Below, in pieces: positions 35,074 to 43,750 of a DNA stretch of 64,000 bases. Position 1 is the first letter of the stretch; every line of letters begins with the position of its first letter. A model generated the notes under the pieces. It made no database searches and was not told the DNA's origin. It was given only the letters and a program-made list of their open reading frames with translations. The stretch is from Glycomyces artemisiae (GTDB taxonomy: Bacteria; Actinomycetota; Actinomycetes; Mycobacteriales; Micromonosporaceae). The position numbers were made by a program, and so were the translations under genes. Location of the stretch: the NCBI RefSeq assembly GCF_003002955.1, contig NZ_PVTJ01000001.1, forward strand, positions 124,001-188,000. The letters are read 5' to 3'.

Positions 35074-35706
35074 TCAACGGGGTTGGGTGTCCGCGGTCTC
35101 ACCGGGCGACTCGACCAGGGCCGCGGCGGCGGCCTTCGCCTCCTCGCTCGTGGGCCCGGGCAGCGGCACGAACACGGTGCGGCGGTAGTACTCCAGCTCC
35201 TGCACGCTCTCCTTGATGTCGGCGAGCGCGCGGTGGGCCAGGCCCTTCGGCGGCTGGTTGTAGTACACGCGCGGGTACCAGCGCCGCGAGAGCTCCTTGA
35301 TGGAGGACACGTCGATCATGCGGTAGTGCAGGTGCGCGTCGAGCTTGGGCATGTACTTGGTGATGAACGTGCGGTCGGTGGCGATGGAGTTGCCGCACAG
35401 GGGGGCGGTGCGCGCCTCGGGGACGAAGCGCTTGACGTACTCCAGGACCTGGTCCTCGGCCTCGGCGAGGCTGATCCGCGAGGCCCGCACCTCGTCGGTG
35501 AGGCCGGACTTGGCGTGCATGTCGGCCACGAACGCGCCCATGTTCCCCAGCACGGCCTCGTCGCACGCGATCACGATGTCGATGCCGTCGTCCAGGGGGG
35601 TCAGGTCCGGTCCGGTGACGAGCACGGCGATTTCGATGAGGGCTTCGGCGTCCGGGTCGAGACCGGTCATCTCGCAGTCGACCCACACAAGGCGTTCTTC
35701 TGTCAC
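35074..35706 (-). CDS. orn: Oligoribonuclease
   Basis: DEDDh 3'-5' exonuclease (210 aa) that degrades 2-5 nt RNAs and pGpG. Exo I motif WVDCEMTGLD near residues 8-17, Exo II around NSIATDRTFI, and Exo III HRALADIKES. Length is slightly over the usual 180-200. GTG start with TAGAGT 7 nt ahead (leaderless). Confidence 0.95.
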   Translation of the reverse strand: MTEERLVWVDCEMTGLDPDAEALIEIAVLVTGPDLTPLDDGIDIVIACDEAVLGNMGAFVADMHAKSGLTDEVRASRISLAEAEDQVLEYVKRFVPEARTAPLCGNSIATDRTFITKYMPKLDAHLHYRMIDVSSIKELSRRWYPRVYYNQPPKGLAHRALADIKESVQELEYYRRTVFVPLPGPTSEEAKAAAAALVESPGETADTQPR

Positions 35707-35847
35707 CCGGCCAACTCTACGCGCCGCCGGTCACGGGCGTGATCTTCGAGTCACGGGCCCGGAAGCGGCCCGCAGCGGCCCGGGGAGGCGCAGACTGAGA
35801 GGAACGAGGGGTGCTTGGAATCCGACATCAACAGCTGAGAATGGTGT

Positions 35848-35956
35848 TGCTTGTCACCGCTACCGTCCGCTATGGTGCGGATATCAGAGCGTCGCCGCCT
35901 TCCCGGCCGGAAACCGAGTGATTCGGGCCGCAAAGAGATGATCTCTCAACTTTTTC
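35848..35956 (+). ncRNA. Candidate short transcript upstream of the sigma gene
   Basis: TTGCTT (35848-35853) and TATGGT (35871-35876), 17 nt apart, form a promoter. About 50-75 nt further, a CGGC..CCGAGTGATTCGG..GCCG stem-loop and then AGAGATGATCTCT with five Ts (to 35955) look like a terminator. Together they could produce a 70-80 nt RNA, or an attenuated leader of the sigma gene. Inference only. Confidence 0.35.
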
Positions 35957-36228
35957 AAGGTAAGGCGCGTGTACCCCTAGAGATTGAAGGTTTGCGATGA
36001 AGCAGGCCGGAGACGATACCGTGACCAGGAATCGGATCGCCCCACCGCGACGCCGGTGAGGTGATCTCCGTCTCAGAGGCATCATGAACGATCCCCGCCC
36101 CCGTCCCAGTGACAGGAGCCGTGAACCGAGCATAGCCCGCGAGACCGGACGACGGGATTGCGCGAACGCCCGCAAGGGCACCCGTTCGCATCAGTTTCGT
36201 AACCGTGGCGCATCGAACACCGGGGCAC
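35957..36228 (+). other. Long leader or noncoding spacer before the sigma gene
   Basis: No coding region can be supported here. The stretch separates the candidate short RNA from the proximal sigma promoter. Confidence 0.5.
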
Positions 36229-36255
36229 GGAATTCCACGCAACGAAGCGGTCGTT
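36229..36255 (+). promoter_or_regulatory. ECF-type (SigE/SigH-like) promoter before the sigma gene
   Basis: GGAATT (36229-36234) and GTT (36253-36255) are separated by 18 nt, close to the GGAAY-N(16-19)-GTT pattern of actinobacterial stress sigma factors. It lies about 60 nt before the start codon. In mycobacteria sigB is transcribed by SigE/SigH from such a promoter. Confidence 0.4.
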
Positions 36256-36315
36256 GTAACTGGTACACCGTTCACGCGGTGTCGGGGGACGAGGAAGCTG
36301 GAGGAGACCTTGAGC

Positions 36316-37266
36316 GTGGATACTACTGACACACCCACCCTCACCACCCAAGAGGTCGCTGAGGAACGAGACCTTGTAGGCGTTTACCTGCACGAGATCT
36401 CGAAGACGCCACTGCTCGACGCCGCCGCCGAGGTGGACTTGGCGAAGGCGGTCGAAGCGGGTCTGTTCGCGAAGCACCTGCTCGGTGAAGGGGAGACCTT
36501 CGGCGGCGCCTCCGAGAAGGAGCTCGGCCGCCTGATCGAGGACGGCGCGCGCGCGAAGGAGCAGTTCATCAAGGCGAACCTGCGGCTGGTCGTGTCGATC
36601 GCCCGCCGGTACGTCCGCTCCGGGATGCCCATGCTCGACCTGATCCAGGAGGGCAACACCGGCCTGGTCCGCGCGGTCGAGAAGTTCGACTACGCGCGCG
36701 GCTTCAAGTTCTCGACCTACGCCACGTGGTGGATCCGCCAGGCCATCAGCCGGGCGATCGCCCAGCAGGAGCGCACCGTGCGCCTGCCCGTGCACCTGGT
36801 CGAGGACGTCAACCGGATGCGCAACGTCACCCGCCAGCTCACCCGCGAGCTCGGCGGCGACCCCGAACCCGACCAGGTGGCCGCCGCGCTCGGCGTCACG
36901 GTCGAGCGGGTCAACGAGCTCATCCGCTGGAGCCAGGACACCGTCTCGCTCGACACGCCGATCGGCGACGACGGCGACACCAACCTCGGCGACCTGGTCG
37001 CCGACTCCGACGAGCCCAGCCCCGAGGACGTCGTCCTCGCCGGGATGGAGCGGCAGCGGATCGAGATGATGCTCAACCACCTCGACGAGCGCTCGGCCGG
37101 CATCGTCAAGGCCCGCTACGGCCTCGAAGACGGCCGCGAGCACTCGCTCACCGAGGTCGCGCACCGGTTCCACCTATCGCGCGAACGCATCCGCCAACTG
37201 GAGATCCAGGCGCTCGCGCGCCTCAAGGAGCTCGCCAACGACCAGGTCATGGCCGAGGCGGCTTGA
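36316..37266 (+). CDS. sigB: Group 2 RNA polymerase sigma factor (SigB/HrdB-like)
   Basis: Sigma-70 family factor (316 aa) with region 1.2 (DLVGVYLHEISKTPLLD), region 2 (ANLRLVVSIARRYVRSGMPM, DLIQEGNTGLVRAVEKFDY, FKFSTYATWWIRQAI), region 3, and region 4 (LTEVAHRFHLSRERIRQLE). It lacks region 1.1, which is why I place it in group 2 rather than as the principal factor. The GTG at 36316 lies 9 nt after GGAGGAG; a TTG at 36310 is possible. Region 2.4 is close to the vegetative type, so it should read ordinary TANNNT promoters, probably under stress. Confidence 0.85.
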   Translation: MDTTDTPTLTTQEVAEERDLVGVYLHEISKTPLLDAAAEVDLAKAVEAGLFAKHLLGEGETFGGASEKELGRLIEDGARAKEQFIKANLRLVVSIARRYVRSGMPMLDLIQEGNTGLVRAVEKFDYARGFKFSTYATWWIRQAISRAIAQQERTVRLPVHLVEDVNRMRNVTRQLTRELGGDPEPDQVAAALGVTVERVNELIRWSQDTVSLDTPIGDDGDTNLGDLVADSDEPSPEDVVLAGMERQRIEMMLNHLDERSAGIVKARYGLEDGREHSLTEVAHRFHLSRERIRQLEIQALARLKELANDQVMAEAA

Positions 37267-37290
37267 AGGCGTAAGCGCTGAGACGACGGC

Positions 37291-37320
37291 GGAGGGCCGG
37301 GGCGAAAGCCCCGGCCCTCC
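37291..37320. terminator. Terminator between sigma gene and convergent NlpC gene
   Basis: 13-bp stem GGAGGGCCGGGGC / GCCCCGGCCCTCC with a GAAA tetraloop followed by GTCTTG. Confidence 0.8.
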
Positions 37321-37425
37321 GTCTTGCCCTGCGGCGCCGCCGCGAACGATCGGCGGGTGTCGCACCCGCCCGGCACGCTTGCAAGCGGGGGCGGCTGCGA
37401 ACGCGAGCGTCACTCGCGCGGCGGG

Positions 37426-38412
37426 TCAGACCCGGCGGTAGCCGTCGATCGACATGCCCATGTCGAGGTCGGAGATCTTCACGACGTCGCCCGGCTTGGG
37501 CGCGTGGATGACCTGGCCGTCGCCGATGTAGATCGCCATGTGGTTCTGGCCGTTGTAGAAGACCAGGTCGCCCGGCTTCAGGTCGTCGCGGCCGATCGCG
37601 GAGGTCTCGTCCCAGATCGCCCACGTCGAGTGGGTCAGGGAGATCCCCGAGACGCCGTAGGCGCCCGTGACCAGGCCCGAGCAGTCCCAGGTGTCGGGGC
37701 CGGCCGCGCCGAACACGTACGACTCGCCGAGCTGGTCCTTCGCGAACTGGGGGGCGGCGGTCGCGGCGTCGGCGCTGTACTCGGCCGTCGAACCGGACGA
37801 GGAAGAGGAGGAGGACGACGAGGACGAGGAGGACTCGCTCTCGGCCTCCGCGGCGGCGGCCTCGGCCTCGGCCGCGGCGGCCTCGTCGTAGGCGGCCTGG
37901 GCCTCCTCGATCTGCGCGTCGAGCCCGTCGACCTCGGTCGTGAGGTCGGCGATCTGCGCAGTGAGGGTCTCGCTGGTCTCGGTGGCCTCCTGGGCCTCGG
38001 CGTACTTGTCGCTCTGCTCCTGCGCGTACTCGACGAGCGAGGAGACCTTCGCGCCGAGCTCGTCGTCGGCGGACTCGACCGCGGCGGTGACGTAGGTGAG
38101 CTGGACGTCGGAGGAGCCGTAGTCGGCGGCCGCGGCGTCGATGACGGCTTGTGCGGCGGCGAGGTCGGTCTGGAGTCCGGTGATGGTGGCGGCGGTGGTG
38201 TCGCGCTCGGTTTCGAGGTCCTCCAGGTGGTCCTGGATCTCGGAGGCGGACGCGGCGTCGTAGTCGATGTCGTCGGCCGCGTGGGCGCGGCTGCCCGCGA
38301 AGGCTGTCACGAGCCCGACGGTGGCGACGGTGACGCCGGTGTAGGCGGCGACGCGGCGGAGGATCGCGCTCGCGCGCGAACGATGGTCGATGTCTGTGCA
38401 GGTCTGAGCCAC
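37426..38412 (-). CDS. Secreted NlpC/P60 peptidoglycan endopeptidase with coiled coil
   Basis: 328-aa exported hydrolase of the RipA/p60 type that would cut stem peptides of peptidoglycan. Signal segment about 20-46 (ending SRAHA), a long coiled coil (about 55-185) rich in Glu/Gln/Ala, a Ser-run linker (about 190-205), and a C-terminal NlpC/P60 domain with the catalytic Cys244 (DCSGLV), His in HMAIYIGDG and a second polar residue in VIHAPKPG. GTG start with AAAGG 8 nt ahead. Its leader carries a cyclic-di-AMP riboswitch, tying wall hydrolysis to c-di-AMP. Confidence 0.92.
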   Translation of the reverse strand: MAQTCTDIDHRSRASAILRRVAAYTGVTVATVGLVTAFAGSRAHAADDIDYDAASASEIQDHLEDLETERDTTAATITGLQTDLAAAQAVIDAAAADYGSSDVQLTYVTAAVESADDELGAKVSSLVEYAQEQSDKYAEAQEATETSETLTAQIADLTTEVDGLDAQIEEAQAAYDEAAAAEAEAAAAEAESESSSSSSSSSSSSSGSTAEYSADAATAAPQFAKDQLGESYVFGAAGPDTWDCSGLVTGAYGVSGISLTHSTWAIWDETSAIGRDDLKPGDLVFYNGQNHMAIYIGDGQVIHAPKPGDVVKISDLDMGMSIDGYRRV

Positions 38413-38429
38413 CGGGTGGCCTTTCTTCC

Positions 38430-38600
38430 TCGGCCGCCTACCGGGTTAGCTGTCGGGTTCGGGCAGGGAAGGTGCCCTACCCGCCGTAGGGTCTCGGCGG
38501 GATTCACCCCTGCGCCGTCGCTGTGCTCGTTCGAGCAGCGGGGGGAACGGCGCGGCTGGGTCCCCGGCCCGCGCTGCGGTGTATCGCCCTGCACCGGGAG
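38430..38600 (-). promoter_or_regulatory. Cyclic-di-AMP (ydaO/yuaA) riboswitch
   Basis: On the minus strand the leader contains GCAGGGGTGAATCCCGCC and later AACCCGACAGCTAACCCGGT-AGGC, the two conserved blocks of the ydaO class. In Actinobacteria this class usually precedes NlpC/P60 and Rpf genes, as here. The 3' boundary is near 38433; the 5' boundary is approximate. Confidence 0.92.
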
Positions 38601-38687
38601 GAACGGGCGTCATGCGCTGCGCGGCTCGGCGGTCCGGACGGGTGGGTCTCTGGGGGAGCCCTGAGGACCCGACCGGAACAGCCGCCG

Positions 38688-38717
38688 ACGCTAGTCCAGG
38701 GTGACCCGCATCGCCAA
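38688..38717 (-). promoter_or_regulatory. Promoter of the riboswitch-NlpC transcript
   Basis: TTGGCG (38712-38717) and TAGCGT (38688-38693) on the minus strand, 18 nt apart. The start would fall near 38680, giving a leader of about 270 nt that holds the riboswitch. Confidence 0.6.
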
Positions 38718-38842
38718 GTCCTGTGTGAGCGTCTTCACCGATCGAGACCGGACAGTCGTGACGCGACGGGAGACAGGGCCACTATCCTGCGGCTTTATTG
38801 TCCGAACGGCCGACCTCGGGCTGGACCGTCCGCCCGGACGGT

Positions 38843-39652
38843 TCAGAAGCTCCGGAGGGACTTCGGCGGGGGCGGGGATTTGATCGCGGTGGCGTCGGTG
38901 GCCGGGGGCGCGCCCGCGATGTACTCCCGCAGTTCGGTGCCTTCCACGACGCGGCAGGGGAAGGCGGCGCCCGCGCAGCGGCGGCGCAGCTGGGCGATCG
39001 GGAGTTCCGCGCCCGAGGCCGCGGCCACCACATTGCCGAAGCGGCGGCCGCGCAGCACCGCGGGCTCGGCCATGACCGCCACCTGCGGCCACACCTCCTG
39101 CATCGCCGCGAGCGCGGGCTTCAGGAACTTCATCTGGCCGCCGTCGCAGAGGTTCACCGCGTAATGCCCGCCCGGGCGCAGGACCCGGTTCGCGCCGTGG
39201 AGGAACTCGGTGCTCGTGACGTGCGCGGGCACCCGCGCGCCGTCGTACACGTCGGTGATGATGAGCTCGTAGCTCGCGTCGGGCGCCGACTCGATCGCCT
39301 CGCGCGCGTCGGTGCGGCGGATCTTCACCTTGACGCCGCGGGGGAGCGGGGCCTCGGCGCGGACGAGTTCGATGAGTTCCTCGTTCGTCTCGACCGCCTG
39401 CTGGTACGAGCCGGGCCGGGTCGCGGCCACGTAGCGCGCCATCGCGAGGCCGCCCGCGCCCAGGTGGAGGACCCGCAGCGGCCGCTTCGGCTCGGCGGCG
39501 GCGTCGACGAGGTACGCGATGCGCTGCATGTACTCCGCGTCCAGGTAGGACGGGTCGTCGAGGTCGACCGTCGCCTGGACGACCTCGTCGTAGACGAGGT
39601 GGAGCAGGTTCGGGCGGCCGGGGTCGCGGTCGAAGCGGAGGGCGTCAGGCAT
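38843..39652 (-). CDS. Spermidine-synthase-like methyltransferase-fold protein
   Basis: 269 aa, cytoplasmic. The nucleotide-binding loop reads VLHLGAGGLAMARYV near residue 62, followed by VETNEELIELVR, TDAREAI and LIITDVYDGARVPAHVTSTEFL, the layout of polyamine aminopropyltransferases (SpeE fold). Actinobacterial members of this clade often lack a proven polyamine role, so activity is uncertain. The C-terminus is Pro/Lys-rich. Minus strand, 31 nt after the MerR gene's stop. Confidence 0.75.
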   Translation of the reverse strand: MPDALRFDRDPGRPNLLHLVYDEVVQATVDLDDPSYLDAEYMQRIAYLVDAAAEPKRPLRVLHLGAGGLAMARYVAATRPGSYQQAVETNEELIELVRAEAPLPRGVKVKIRRTDAREAIESAPDASYELIITDVYDGARVPAHVTSTEFLHGANRVLRPGGHYAVNLCDGGQMKFLKPALAAMQEVWPQVAVMAEPAVLRGRRFGNVVAAASGAELPIAQLRRRCAGAAFPCRVVEGTELREYIAGAPPATDATAIKSPPPPKSLRSF

Positions 39653-39683
39653 GGCGGGGCCGTTCGGGTTCGGGGAGCACGTC

Positions 39684-40340
39684 CTAGATTGTGCCCGAAG
39701 GGCCCTGGCTCGCCTGCGTGCGCGCCGACGCGGCGATGTGCGCGATCCGCCGCAGGGCCGCGAACACCGTCTCGCCGAGGACCGTCGCGGTGACCGCCTG
39801 CTCGACGTCGACGCCCTCGATCTTCGTGGCCTCCGCGATCGCCTCCATGTCGGCCGAGGCGAGGGCCGCCGCCGCGTCCGCGTAGTGCCCCAGCACCTCC
39901 TGCGGGTCGGGATTCCCCAAGCGGTAGAACGCGGTCAGGGCCGTGACCAACGCGTCGCGGTACATGGGCGGCGCCACCTCGGCCCAGCCGTACTCGTTCA
40001 GCAGCTGGTCGACCGTGCGCTCCGCGGCCTCCGTCGTCCCTTCGCTGGCGAGGGAGAACGTCGGGTCGCGGTGGGTCGCCGCAAGCGTCGCGCCGAGGGC
40101 CTGGAAGGCCGACTCGGGATGGCGCGCAAGCACAGTGAGCACCTCGCCGATCTGCGCCACCGAGAGGCCCGCGGTCTCCGAGAGGGCCCGGATCAGCGTC
40201 AGCCGGTGCACGTGCTCGGGCCCGTACTCGACGGTGTTGCCCTCGCCGTGCGCGCCCGCCTGGAGGAGGTGCTCCCGCAGGTAGTACTTGATCGTCGCGG
40301 CCGGGACGCCCGTCCGCTCCGCCAGCTCGCCGATGCGCAT
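39684..40340 (-). CDS. MerR-family transcriptional regulator
   Basis: 218 aa. N-terminal winged HTH MRIGELAERTGVPAATIKYYLREHLL is the MerR DNA-binding domain, followed by the dimerisation helix (RLTLIRALSETAGLSVAQIGEVLTV) and a long all-helical C-terminal domain without a clear metal-binding Cys set. TAGACT lies 7 nt before the ATG (leaderless). It is divergent to the heparinase-like gene and may regulate it. Confidence 0.85.
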   Translation of the reverse strand: MRIGELAERTGVPAATIKYYLREHLLQAGAHGEGNTVEYGPEHVHRLTLIRALSETAGLSVAQIGEVLTVLARHPESAFQALGATLAATHRDPTFSLASEGTTEAAERTVDQLLNEYGWAEVAPPMYRDALVTALTAFYRLGNPDPQEVLGHYADAAAALASADMEAIAEATKIEGVDVEQAVTATVLGETVFAALRRIAHIAASARTQASQGPSGTI

Positions 40341-40436
40341 ACGAGGGAGTCTATGACGGAAAGCGCGCCCGCGTTACCGTTGAGCCGCGGCCGGATCCCC
40401 TGCCCGAATCCACCCCACCGGAAAGGCGTTGGTCCC

Positions 40437-41987
40437 ATGAGCGACCTTCGGACGGCCCTCCTCGAAGAGCTCCGCGAGATCGCGGCGGGGCCGGTGCCCG
40501 CGTTCGACCCGGCGCTCGCCGACGACTTCGCCGCGACCGGCCGCCGCCTGCCCTACGAGGTGCAGTACTTCGCGCGCCGCCGCCACCTCGCCGCGCTCGC
40601 CATCACCGGGGACGGGGCCGCCCTCTCCTCCCTGGTCAAGGACGTCTGCCAGGAGCGGTCCTGGGCCCTGCCCGCGCACTGGGGCGAGGACTTCGACCCG
40701 CGCACCTGCGTCGACCTGTTCGCGTGCGAGACCGCGCAGACCCTCGCCGAGATCCTGCGGCTGCGCGAGGACGTCGAGGGCGCCGAGCAGGTCGAGGCCG
40801 AGATCCGCGAGCGCGTGCTCGACCCGTTCTTCGAGTCGGAGTTCCCGTTCTGGTGGGAGCTGCGCATCTCCAACTGGACCGCCGTGTGCGCGGGAGCCGC
40901 CGGGCTCGCGGCCCTCGCGCTCGGGTACGACACCGACGTCATCCGCGGCCGGGTCCTGCCCGCGCTCCAGAGCTACCTGTTCTCCTTCGGGCCCGACGGC
41001 GGCTGCGTCGAGGGCGTCTACTACTGGATCTACGGCTTCGGGTACTTCACGTACTTCGCGGAGGCCTGGCGCGAGGCCACCGGCGAGGACCTCCTCGAAG
41101 GCAACGAGGCCATCGCCGCGTTCCCGGCCCGCGCCCAGCTCTACCCCGGGTCGTTCGCCACGTTCGGCGACACCGACGCCGACCCGCTCCTGCCCGCGGG
41201 CCTGCTCACCCGCCTCCACGACCGGCTCGGCGCCGACCTGCCCGCCGCCGACCGGCCCCAGACCTTCGCCGAAGACGAGTGCGCGCGCTGGGCCCCGCTC
41301 ACCCGCACCCTCGAATGGGGCCGCCCGCTCCCCGAGGAGATCGCGCCCGCCCGCACCCTCCTGCCCGAGGTCGGCTGGTTCGTCGAGCGCCGCCGGCTCG
41401 GGCGCCGCATGTGGGCCCTCGCCGTCAAGGGCGGCTACAACGAGGAGCCCCACAACCACCTCGACCTCGGCTCGTTCATCATCGCCGTCGACGGCGAGCA
41501 GCTCCTGTGCGACGCCGGGGCCGGGGAGTACACCGCCGCGTACTTCGGCGACGAGCGCTACGAGCAGGTCCACCCCTCGGCCGCGTGGCACTCCGTGCCC
41601 ACCGTCGAGGGCGCCGCGCAGCAGCCCGGCGAGGACTCGCGCGCCGAGCTCGTCGACGGGCCCGAGGGCCTGGAGGTGTACGTCGACGCGTACGGCGACG
41701 GCGCGCTCATCCGCAAGTTCTCCTGGACCGACGACGGGATCTCGCTGCGCGACTTCGGACCCGAGCTCACGGAGACGTTCGTCAGCCGCATCAGGCCCGA
41801 GCTCGAAGGCGACCGCGCCGTCTGGACCGGCGAGCGCGGCACCCTCATCCTCCACGGCGTCAACCCCGAGGACGCGGTGGTCGACTCGGTCGACACCGCC
41901 GACCACCGCGGTGTCGCCGACCGCCTATGGGCGCTCCGCTTCGGCCTCCCCGCCGAGCCCTCGCGCCTCCGCTTCGAGCTGCTCTAG
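40437..41987 (+). CDS. Heparinase II/III-like protein (cytoplasmic)
   Basis: 516 aa with no signal peptide. An N-terminal alpha-helical toroid-like half (RLPYEVQYFARRRHLAALAI, WWELRISNWTAVCAGAAGLAALA, YYWIYGFGYFTYFAEAW) precedes the heparinase II/III domain with GGYNEEPHNHLDLGSFIIAVDGEQLLCDAG. Such proteins are polysaccharide lyases or uncharacterised relatives; a cytoplasmic one would act on imported oligosaccharides. ATG follows a GGAAAGG box. Its 3' end overlaps the convergent sulP gene by 63 nt. Confidence 0.75.
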   Translation: MSDLRTALLEELREIAAGPVPAFDPALADDFAATGRRLPYEVQYFARRRHLAALAITGDGAALSSLVKDVCQERSWALPAHWGEDFDPRTCVDLFACETAQTLAEILRLREDVEGAEQVEAEIRERVLDPFFESEFPFWWELRISNWTAVCAGAAGLAALALGYDTDVIRGRVLPALQSYLFSFGPDGGCVEGVYYWIYGFGYFTYFAEAWREATGEDLLEGNEAIAAFPARAQLYPGSFATFGDTDADPLLPAGLLTRLHDRLGADLPAADRPQTFAEDECARWAPLTRTLEWGRPLPEEIAPARTLLPEVGWFVERRRLGRRMWALAVKGGYNEEPHNHLDLGSFIIAVDGEQLLCDAGAGEYTAAYFGDERYEQVHPSAAWHSVPTVEGAAQQPGEDSRAELVDGPEGLEVYVDAYGDGALIRKFSWTDDGISLRDFGPELTETFVSRIRPELEGDRAVWTGERGTLILHGVNPEDAVVDSVDTADHRGVADRLWALRFGLPAEPSRLRFELL

Positions 41988-43661
41988 GAGCCCGTCGGCC
42001 TTGAGGCGCCGGCGCGCGGCCGCGATCGCCTCCTTCGTGTGCTCGAACAGCCGCCCCTGCTGCCACAGCGGCTCCAGGACCCCCAGGGCCGCAAGAGGTT
42101 TCGCATGGACCGGCTCCAGCCCCGAGAGGTACACGGCGATGCCGCGGTGCTCCAGGCGCTTGATCGCGTCGGCGAGCACCGTCGCCCCCGACGCGTCCAT
42201 CGTGGACACACGGCTCATGCGGAGCACGACCACCCGCACGTCCGCCACGTCCAGCAGCTGGAGCAGGAACCGGTGCGCCGCCGCGAAGAACAGCGGCCCT
42301 TCGAGCCGGTACGCCACGATGTGCTCGTGGAGCAGCGCCGCCTCCTCGTCGTGGTGGTCGCCGTGGTCGATCGGCTCCTCCTCCACCGACACCGACCGCG
42401 AGATCCGGCCCAGCGCCAGCAGCCCCGCCAGCGCGATCCCTATCGCCACCGCCCACACCAGGTTGAGCACCACCGTCGCGCCGAGGGTGAGCCACATGAC
42501 CGCCGCGTCGGCGCGCGTCGACCGCGCCAGCGCCAGCATCGACCCGACCTCGATCATCCGGATCGACGTCGCGATGAGCACGCCCGCGAGCGCCGCGAGC
42601 GGGATGTGCGCGACCAGCGGCGCCAGCGCCAGCATCATGACCGCCAGCACCAGCGCGTGCGAGAGCGACGCGAGGCGCCCGGCCGCGCCGGACCTGACGT
42701 TCACCGCGGTCCGCGCGAGCGCCCCCGAGGACGGCATGCCGCCGAAGAACGGCGTCACCAGGTTCGCCACGCCCTGCCCGAGGAGCTCCCGGTCCGGATT
42801 GTGGTGCCTGCCGACGGTCATGTTGTCGGCGACCGTGGCAGACAGGAGCGATTCGAGCGCGCACAGGGCGCAGATCGCGACCGCGGCGGCCACGAGCTGC
42901 GGCGCCTCCGCGGCGAACGCGAGGAACCCGGCCTCCGGGGCCGGGATCGTGCGCGGCAGCGAGCCGATGACGGCCACGTCCAGGTCCGCGAACCAGACCG
43001 CGGCGGTCGCGGCGACGACCGCGAGCAGCGGCGTGGGGATCTGCGAGTGCAGGCGCGAGCCGAGGAGGATCGCGGCGACCACCCCGGCGGCGACGCCGAC
43101 CGGCGCCCAGTCCGGGCGCACCGCGAACGCGTGGAGCGAATCCCATGCGCCCGTGAGCATGTGCTCGTTCTGCGGCGGCATCCCCAGCGCTGAAGGCAAC
43201 TGCTGGACGGCGATGACGATCGCGACCCCGGCGGTGAAGCCCTCGACCACGGGGACGGGCACGTACCGCGCGTACCGGCCCGCGCCGGTCAGCGCGAGCG
43301 CCACGAGCATGAGCCCGGCCATGACCCCCACGAGCATGACGCCGGTGTGCGAGTGGGTGGCCGCGAGCGGCACGAGCACGACCGCCATCGTCCCAGTCGG
43401 GCCGGTGACCTGGAGGTTCGAGCCGCCGAGGAGCGCGGCGACGACCCCGGCGATGATGGAGGTGATGAGGCCCGCGAAGGCCCCCAGACCCGAGGCGATC
43501 CCGAACCCCAGCGCGAGCGGCAGGGCGACGACCGCGACGGTGAGCCCGGCGAGGAGGTCGGTGTGCCAGTGGCGGCCGAGGTGCTGGAAGTCGGACCGTT
43601 CGGGAAACAGCTGTCGGAATCGTCGGCGTTTCGTGGCAGTTGTCTCTCGTATCGTGGTCAT
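41925..43661 (-). CDS. SulP-family anion transporter with STAS domain
   Basis: 578 aa membrane transporter of the SLC26/SulP family. About 12 hydrophobic segments start after an N-terminal FRQLFPERSDFQHLGRHWHT; the signature LPLALGFGIASGLG and GPTGTMAVVLVPLA are present. A C-terminal STAS domain (VRVVVLRMSRVSTMDASGATVL) follows. Substrate may be sulfate or bicarbonate. I chose the second Met (43661) because it begins the conserved part; a Met 14 codons upstream is possible. Confidence 0.88.
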   Translation of the reverse strand: MTTIRETTATKRRRFRQLFPERSDFQHLGRHWHTDLLAGLTVAVVALPLALGFGIASGLGAFAGLITSIIAGVVAALLGGSNLQVTGPTGTMAVVLVPLAATHSHTGVMLVGVMAGLMLVALALTGAGRYARYVPVPVVEGFTAGVAIVIAVQQLPSALGMPPQNEHMLTGAWDSLHAFAVRPDWAPVGVAAGVVAAILLGSRLHSQIPTPLLAVVAATAAVWFADLDVAVIGSLPRTIPAPEAGFLAFAAEAPQLVAAAVAICALCALESLLSATVADNMTVGRHHNPDRELLGQGVANLVTPFFGGMPSSGALARTAVNVRSGAAGRLASLSHALVLAVMMLALAPLVAHIPLAALAGVLIATSIRMIEVGSMLALARSTRADAAVMWLTLGATVVLNLVWAVAIGIALAGLLALGRISRSVSVEEEPIDHGDHHDEEAALLHEHIVAYRLEGPLFFAAAHRFLLQLLDVADVRVVVLRMSRVSTMDASGATVLADAIKRLEHRGIAVYLSGLEPVHAKPLAALGVLEPLWQQGRLFEHTKEAIAAARRRLKADGLLEQLEAEARGLGGEAEAERP

Positions 43662-43750
43662 GAGCGTATTGTCCCGTCCGGTGGTACGGGAGGACGCCTC
43701 CAACGCGCCGGGGCGGCGCCCGCTTCGCTTGCTGCCGTAGGATCGCGACC

